Below, piece after piece: positions 60,779-64,000 of a DNA stretch of 64,000 bases. The DNA is from Pseudoxanthomonas yeongjuensis (lineage in GTDB: Bacteria > Pseudomonadota > Gammaproteobacteria > Xanthomonadales > Xanthomonadaceae): positions 1 through 64,000 of the forward strand of contig NZ_PDWT01000005.1 in assembly GCF_010093345.1 (NCBI RefSeq). The letters are read 5' to 3'. Both the position numbers and the translations under genes were made by a program. The notes under the pieces are model-generated. The model saw only the letters and a list, made by a program, of their open reading frames with translations. It searched no databases and was not told the origin of the DNA. Numbering within the stretch: the first letter of the stretch is position 1; each line of letters starts with the position of its first letter.

Positions 60779-62138
60779 TGCGCAACAACTTCAACAATTC
60801 CGCGCGCGGCAACTTGCCGGTTTCGCTGCGCGGCAACGCGGGCACGCATCTGAGCGGGCGCGGCAGGAACACCGGATCGATGCTTTCGCGCAGCATCGCA
60901 AGGATCGTGGCTTCGTCGAGCGTCGGCGCCACCACCAGGGCGGCGACGCGCGCCACGCCGAGGGCGTCGCCTTCGTCGTGTTGCAGCATCACTCCATCGA
61001 CCACGCCGGGAATCGCGAGCAGGCGCCGGGTCAGATCGCCGAGCGAAGCGCGCTTGCCGGCGATTTCCAGCAGGTCGGCCTGGCGCCCGCGCAAGTGGAA
61101 ACGGCCGTCGTCCTCCAGTTCCACCAGGTCCGCCAGTGTCACCGGCAACGGCAGGTGCGCCGCGCTGACCAGGGCGCCGTCGGGCCGTGGATGCACGTCG
61201 ACTCCGGGCAGCGGCGTCCACGCGGTTTCGCGGGCGGTGCGGCGGCGCGCGATCACGCAGGTCTCGGTCGATCCGAATACTTCGCGCACCTCGCAGCCGA
61301 AACTCGCCTCGGCCGCGGCGGCAAGCTCCTGCGACAGCGGCGCCGTGGCCGAAACGATTCCGCACAGCGGCGGCAGGCGCACGCCGGACTCGACCAGCGC
61401 GCGCAGGTGCACCGGCGTGGTCGCCAGCAACCGTGGTTCCGGGGTTTCCTCCAGCACCCGGGCCACGTCCTGCGGAAAGAACGGCCGTCCCACATGCAGG
61501 CCCGCAGGACCGAGCAAGGGCAGCAGCACCGACAATTCCATGCCGTACATGTGTTGCGGCGGCACCGTCGCCACCACGTTCGCCATCGCATGTCCCTGCC
61601 ACAGGCTTTCCAGCGCGGCCAGGTTCTGCCCGGTGCTGGCGCGGAACGCGGCCCAGGTCTTCGGGTTGGGCTTGGGATGGCCGGTGCTGCCCGAAGTGAA
61701 GCCGATCGCGACGACGGCGCTTTCGTCGATGGTCGGCACTTCAGTCGGCGCTTCGCCCGCAAGCGCAGGCAGGGGTTCGGGCAGCAGCCAATGCCCGGGC
61801 GGCACCGCCTCGAGCAGGCCGTCGCCCAGGCTGTAGCTGTCGGCGTACTGCGCCAGCACGTCGGCGACCACCGCCGGCGCGCGCGAAGGCGGCAGCAGGG
61901 TGACCTGGCCGCGCAACGCGACCGCACAGAACGAGACCAGGAAACGATAACGGTCCTCGCAAAGATTGACCGCATGCCGGCCCGCCGGCAGCACGGCGGC
62001 GACGGCGCGCACATGGGCGAGGAAGGTATCCAGATCGGTGCGTCCGTTCCCATCGAAGGCGACGGTGCGATCGCCACAGCCCACAGCCAGTGGCTGCGGC
62101 CGGGACGATCCGGTCGAGGATTGGACGACTGCCGACAT
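60774..62138 (-). CDS. xanA2: Aryl-AMP ligase, probable hydroxybenzoate:ACP ligase
   Basis: The 454-residue adenylate-forming enzyme has the phosphate loop FTSGSTGHPK near residue 145, the A5 motif VFGSTETCV near 295 and the C-terminal ETGKLPRAEL with the catalytic Lys. It would activate 3-hydroxybenzoate and load it on the ACP, as described for XanA2 of Xanthomonas. It is shorter than many acyl-CoA ligases. Its stop TAG lies in a REP arm. ATG at 62138 was chosen; the longer open frame is unsupported. Confidence 0.82.
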   Translation of the reverse strand: MSAVVQSSTGSSRPQPLAVGCGDRTVAFDGNGRTDLDTFLAHVRAVAAVLPAGRHAVNLCEDRYRFLVSFCAVALRGQVTLLPPSRAPAVVADVLAQYADSYSLGDGLLEAVPPGHWLLPEPLPALAGEAPTEVPTIDESAVVAIGFTSGSTGHPKPNPKTWAAFRASTGQNLAALESLWQGHAMANVVATVPPQHMYGMELSVLLPLLGPAGLHVGRPFFPQDVARVLEETPEPRLLATTPVHLRALVESGVRLPPLCGIVSATAPLSQELAAAAEASFGCEVREVFGSTETCVIARRRTARETAWTPLPGVDVHPRPDGALVSAAHLPLPVTLADLVELEDDGRFHLRGRQADLLEIAGKRASLGDLTRRLLAIPGVVDGVMLQHDEGDALGVARVAALVVAPTLDEATILAMLRESIDPVFLPRPLRCVPALPRSETGKLPRAELLKLLRT

Positions 62139-62360
62139 TGCGTTGCGCTCTCCTGTGGTTATCCGGGACGCCGGCTTCCCCAGCCTCGCGGCCCCGCCTC
62201 TTGCGCAGGTGCAGCGACCGGCCGAGGGCGCATGGATTGTGTCGGAAACGGCGTGACGAAGGAACCGCATGCGTTCAGCCAGCGGGCATGACCACTGGCC
62301 GGGTCGGCGGTCGCGCCCGGCTGGTACCCTTGCGGTTCAGCGTATCCAACGGAAAAAACC

Positions 62361-64000
62361 ATGCGTCCCAGCCTGCCGGCCCGCCTGTCCGCGTTGTTGC
62401 TTGCATTGCCTTTCTTGTTCGTCGTCCACAACGCATCCGCCCAGGACGCTGCGCCGCTGACCATCGAACAGGTGATGGCCGACCCGGACTGGATCGGTCC
62501 GCCGGTGGAAAACGCATGGTGGGCCTGGGACGGCCGACAGGTGCAATACCAGCTCAAGCGCGAGGGCAGCCCGATCCGCGATACCTACCGGCAAGCGCTG
62601 GACGGAAGCGCCGCGCAACGCGTGGCCGACGGCGAACGCGACCACCTGGATGCGGCCGCACCCGCCTACGACGCGCAACGCCAGCGCATGGCCTTTGTGC
62701 GCAACGGCGATGTCTTCGTCCGCGACCTGCGCAGCGGCGCGCTGCAACAGTTGACCCGCAGCAACGACGAGGAATCGCAGCCGCGGTTTTCCCCCGATGG
62801 CGGCGTGGTGTGGCGCGTGGGCAACCAGTGGTATCGCTGGACCCCGGGCGGCGGCGTGGCCCAGGCCGCGCTGGTCAAGGCCGAGAAGGATCCCGCGGCC
62901 AAGCCCAAGGCGGATGCGTTGCGCGAACAGCAGCTGCGCACCCTGGAGACCCTGGCCCGCGACAAGGCCCAGCGCGAGGCGCAGCGCCAGCAGGGCGAGG
63001 CCTGGCGCAAGGCCGACCCCAGCCGCGCGCCGGCGCCGGTGTACCTGGGCGATGAAGTCGAGATCGTCGACACCGCTCTGTCTCCCGACGCGCGCTGGTT
63101 GCTGGTGGCCACGCAGAAGAAGGGCGCCGAGGCCGGCCAGGCCGGCAAGCTGCCGCGCTACGTCACCGAATCGGGCTACGAGGAATTCGAGGAAGTGCGC
63201 ACCCGCGTCGGCCGCAACGCGCCGCTGGCGCAGACCCTGTGGCTGGTGGACCTGGTTGCCTCCAGCGCGCGCGAACTGAAGTTCGATGCCCTGCCCGGCA
63301 TCCACGACGATCCGCTCGCCGCCCTGCGCAAGGCCGCCGGCAAGGAACCGCTCAAGGGCAACCGCGAGGTGCAGGTGGCGACCAGCGGCGACAACGGCGA
63401 CGCCTCGCTGCTGCGCTGGAGCGACGACGGCCGCAACGCCGCGATCATGGTGCGCGCGATCGACAACAAGGACCGCTGGATCGCCAGCGTGGACCTGGCC
63501 GCAGGCAAGCTGCAGCCGCGCCATCGCCTGACCGATCCGGCCTGGATCAACTGGGGCTTCAACGACTTCGGCTGGCTGCCGGACAACAGGACGCTGTGGT
63601 TCCTGTCCGAGCAATCCGGTTATTCGCACCTGTACACGCAGCGCGATTCCGGCAAGCCCATGCAGGTCACCTCCGGCGATTGGGAAGTGTCGCTGCCGCA
63701 ACCAACGCCCGCTGGCGATGGCTTTTTCTTCCTCTGCAACCGCAACGCTCCCGGCCGCTACGAAGTCTGTCGCGCGGACGGCGGCAAGGTCCGCGAACTC
63801 ACCGACCTGGGCGGCGTGGAGGACTTCACCCTGTCGCCGGACGGCCGCCAGTTGCTGTTGCATCGTTCCGGCAGCTACCTGCCCTCGCAGCTGAGCGTGG
63901 TCGGCGTCGAGGGTGGCGCGGCGACCGCACTGACCGACACGCGCACGCCAGCGTTCAAGGCGCGCGCGTGGATCGAACCGACCCTGGTCCAGGTGCCTTC
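62361..64000 (+). CDS. Dipeptidyl peptidase IV-like protease, N-terminal part (cut by window end)
   Basis: The first 546 residues are visible. A signal peptide (residues 1-27, ending ASA) is followed by the beta-propeller part of an S9B peptidase, with repeated SPDG/SPDA..LL blades (for example TLSPDGRQLLLHRSGSY near 495). A charged insert rich in Lys, Gln and Arg lies near residues 172-214. The catalytic Ser-Asp-His domain would be beyond the edge. It is probably periplasmic, trimming X-Pro dipeptides. Confidence 0.88.
   Translation, partial: MRPSLPARLSALLLALPFLFVVHNASAQDAAPLTIEQVMADPDWIGPPVENAWWAWDGRQVQYQLKREGSPIRDTYRQALDGSAAQRVADGERDHLDAAAPAYDAQRQRMAFVRNGDVFVRDLRSGALQQLTRSNDEESQPRFSPDGGVVWRVGNQWYRWTPGGGVAQAALVKAEKDPAAKPKADALREQQLRTLETLARDKAQREAQRQQGEAWRKADPSRAPAPVYLGDEVEIVDTALSPDARWLLVATQKKGAEAGQAGKLPRYVTESGYEEFEEVRTRVGRNAPLAQTLWLVDLVASSARELKFDALPGIHDDPLAALRKAAGKEPLKGNREVQVATSGDNGDASLLRWSDDGRNAAIMVRAIDNKDRWIASVDLAAGKLQPRHRLTDPAWINWGFNDFGWLPDNRTLWFLSEQSGYSHLYTQRDSGKPMQVTSGDWEVSLPQPTPAGDGFFFLCNRNAPGRYEVCRADGGKVRELTDLGGVEDFTLSPDGRQLLLHRSGSYLPSQLSVVGVEGGAATALTDTRTPAFKARAWIEPTLVQVP

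Noticed and set aside
1-64000. tRNA, rRNA or insertion-sequence transposase genes
   Set aside because: No tRNA cloverleaf, rRNA stretch or DDE transposase frame was noticed on either strand. A dedicated tRNA/RNA covariance scan was not possible.

Overview
The window is high-GC chromosomal DNA of a gammaproteobacterium of the Xanthomonadaceae/Lysobacteraceae (Lysobacter, Luteimonas or Pseudoxanthomonas-like). This rests on the xanthomonadin/aryl-polyene pigment genes (XanB2-type chorismatase, flavin halogenase, MMPL exporter), a very long NdvB, a Rho with a long Gln/Asn/Gly-rich N-terminus, an XVIPCD-like T4SS effector candidate and many 'GTAGGAGCG' REP hairpins. No rRNA, tRNA or CRISPR was seen.

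Region 1 (1-9991) is a sedentary chromosomal integron. An intact IntI integrase gene (8981-9991, rightward) faces away from an array of small cassettes running leftward to the window edge. I count 19 attC sites in two size classes (60 bp and 114-117 bp) and 20 cassettes, the last one cut by the edge. Most cassette genes lie on the minus strand, start a few bases after an attC crossover and stop inside or beside the next attC. They are mostly small exported or membrane proteins of unknown role. Named exceptions are a HEPN/AbiU2-like protein, a DUF6980-like protein, an NTF2-like protein, a carboxypeptidase-regulatory-like protein and, in the first cassette next to attI, an antiparallel SymE-type toxin gene. 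Base composition is clearly lower in GC than the rest.

Region 2 (10.1-34.3 kb) is core chromosome: ndvB (cyclic beta-1,2-glucan synthase), a TonB-dependent receptor with a DUF2946 protein, an M3 peptidase, acyltransferase plus arfB, a DUF2059 protein, ung, a double-receiver response regulator, ftsE-ftsX, rhlB, trxA and rho. REP hairpins and two ~195 bp MITE-like repeats sit between genes.

Region 3 (34.2-41.4 kb) lies between the end of rho and a diverged copy of the last ~50 bp of rho. It carries a ToxR/CadC-like regulator, a divergent TPR protein, a DUF2306 membrane protein and a putative T4SS effector. It may be an island inserted at the rho 3' end.

Region 4 (41.4-48.2 kb) holds a TonB-C-domain protein, a KefB/C-type antiporter, a 1095-aa membrane-anchored ankyrin protein and a YcgL protein.

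Region 5 (48.4-62.1 kb) is a xanthomonadin-like brominated aryl-polyene cluster: two ketosynthases, glycosyltransferase, ketoreductase, two hotdog dehydratases, MMPL exporter, LolA-like carrier, lipid-A-type acyltransferase, membrane protein, ACP, halogenase, chorismatase and an aryl-AMP ligase. The chorismatase would make the hydroxybenzoate starter, the ligase would load it on the ACP, the synthases, reductase and dehydratases would build the polyene, and the halogenase, acyl/glycosyl transferases and exporter would decorate and place it in the outer membrane. The window ends inside a dipeptidyl-peptidase IV-like gene.
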